A stretch of 64,000 nucleotides of DNA from contig CAJXWZ010000004.1 of NCBI GenBank assembly GCA_913062815.1, positions 1 through 64,000 on the forward strand. The letters are read 5' to 3'. The position numbers were made by a program, and so were the translations under genes. Shown here one piece after another: positions 63,847 through 64,000 of this stretch. Origin of the DNA: an uncultured Colwellia sp. Its GTDB lineage: Bacteria > Pseudomonadota > Gammaproteobacteria > Enterobacterales > Alteromonadaceae. How positions within the stretch are numbered: the first letter of the stretch is position 1; each line of letters starts with the position of its first letter. The notes beneath the pieces were generated by a model. It was not told the origin of the DNA, did no database searches, and saw only the letters and a program-made list of their open reading frames with translations.

Positions 63847-64000
63847 ATGAGACGTGTAGTTGTTACCGGCCTTGGTATGCTTAGCCCATTAGGCAGCACA
63901 CCAGAAGCAACCTGGGAAAACTTACTGCTTGGGAAAAGCGGTATCAGTAATATTGACCACTTTGACACATCAGAGTACACCACTAAGTTTGCAGGACTGG
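63847..64000 (+). CDS. fabF: 3-oxoacyl-ACP synthase II (5' part, runs off the window)
   Basis: The first 51 codons of the condensing enzyme FabF (KAS II). The frame starts [22 protein letters not shown], the standard N-terminal strand and loop of KAS I/II enzymes. It continues [22 protein letters not shown] to the window end. The catalytic Cys-His-His residues lie beyond the window. The position after acpP is the conserved one. Confidence 0.93.
   Translation, partial: MRRVVVTGLGMLSPLGSTPEATWENLLLGKSGISNIDHFDTSEYTTKFAGL

Overview
The window looks like chromosomal DNA of a marine, AT-rich gammaproteobacterium of the Alteromonadales, most likely Colwelliaceae (Colwellia/Thalassotalea-like). This is inferred from protein similarity by eye, from the Oar-type TonB-dependent receptor, and from gammaproteobacterial gene orders (yceF / yceD-rpmF-plsX-fabD-fabG-acpP-fabF, yfbR beside alaA, rne beside rluC). 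No phage, IS element, tRNA, rRNA or CRISPR array was seen.

Layout. (1) 1-7.5 kb: a GGDEF remnant, a periplasmic binding protein, and divergent dinG and polB sharing one perfect LexA box, then metC. (2) 7.6-16.4 kb: a nucleic-acid/nucleoside scavenging locus. On the minus strand lie a RutR-like TetR regulator, an exported EEP-fold nuclease/phosphatase and a lipoprotein alkaline phosphatase. On the plus strand lie a TonB-dependent receptor, cytidine deaminase (cdd) and thymidine phosphorylase (deoA). A RutR-type palindrome precedes cdd and a degenerate copy precedes the receptor. (3) 16.7-36.5 kb: mainly housekeeping and signalling: hinT, a LytS/LytTR pair, acylphosphatase, ilvIH with a readable leader-peptide attenuator, an HD-GYP response regulator, yfbR, alaA, an LRAT-like protein, proS, a pentapeptide-repeat potassium channel, rne with a structured leader, rluC and a HAD phosphatase. 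(4) 36.5-59 kb: an unusual envelope locus. It starts with ApbE and three minus-strand exported proteins (DUF1501-like; LamG with duplicated CxxCH modules; DUF1588-like CxxCH). A divergent hydrazine-synthase-alpha-like CxxCH lipoprotein follows, then a tightly packed operon: SH3/beta-barrel, beta-barrel, TlpA thioredoxin, DUF4266, DUF3570, a coiled-coil protein, three TPR proteins, a small exported protein, a MotA/TolQ/ExbB channel, two ExbD/TolR proteins and a TonB-like protein with an AgmX/PglI-type C-terminus. (5) 59-64 kb: maf/yceF and the fatty-acid/phospholipid cluster, in which fabH is missing.

How they fit together. Region 2 reads as a route from extracellular DNA or nucleotides to bases: cleavage, dephosphorylation, outer-membrane uptake, deamination, phosphorolysis. 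Region 4 is the best candidate for an undescribed system. A proton-driven inner-membrane channel and a periplasm-spanning TonB-like protein are encoded with TPR lipoproteins, small outer-membrane barrels, a thiol-disulfide protein and several predicted secreted heme-binding-motif proteins. Its nearest known relatives are the Agl/Glt-type trans-envelope machines of myxobacteria. Its function cannot be read from sequence alone.
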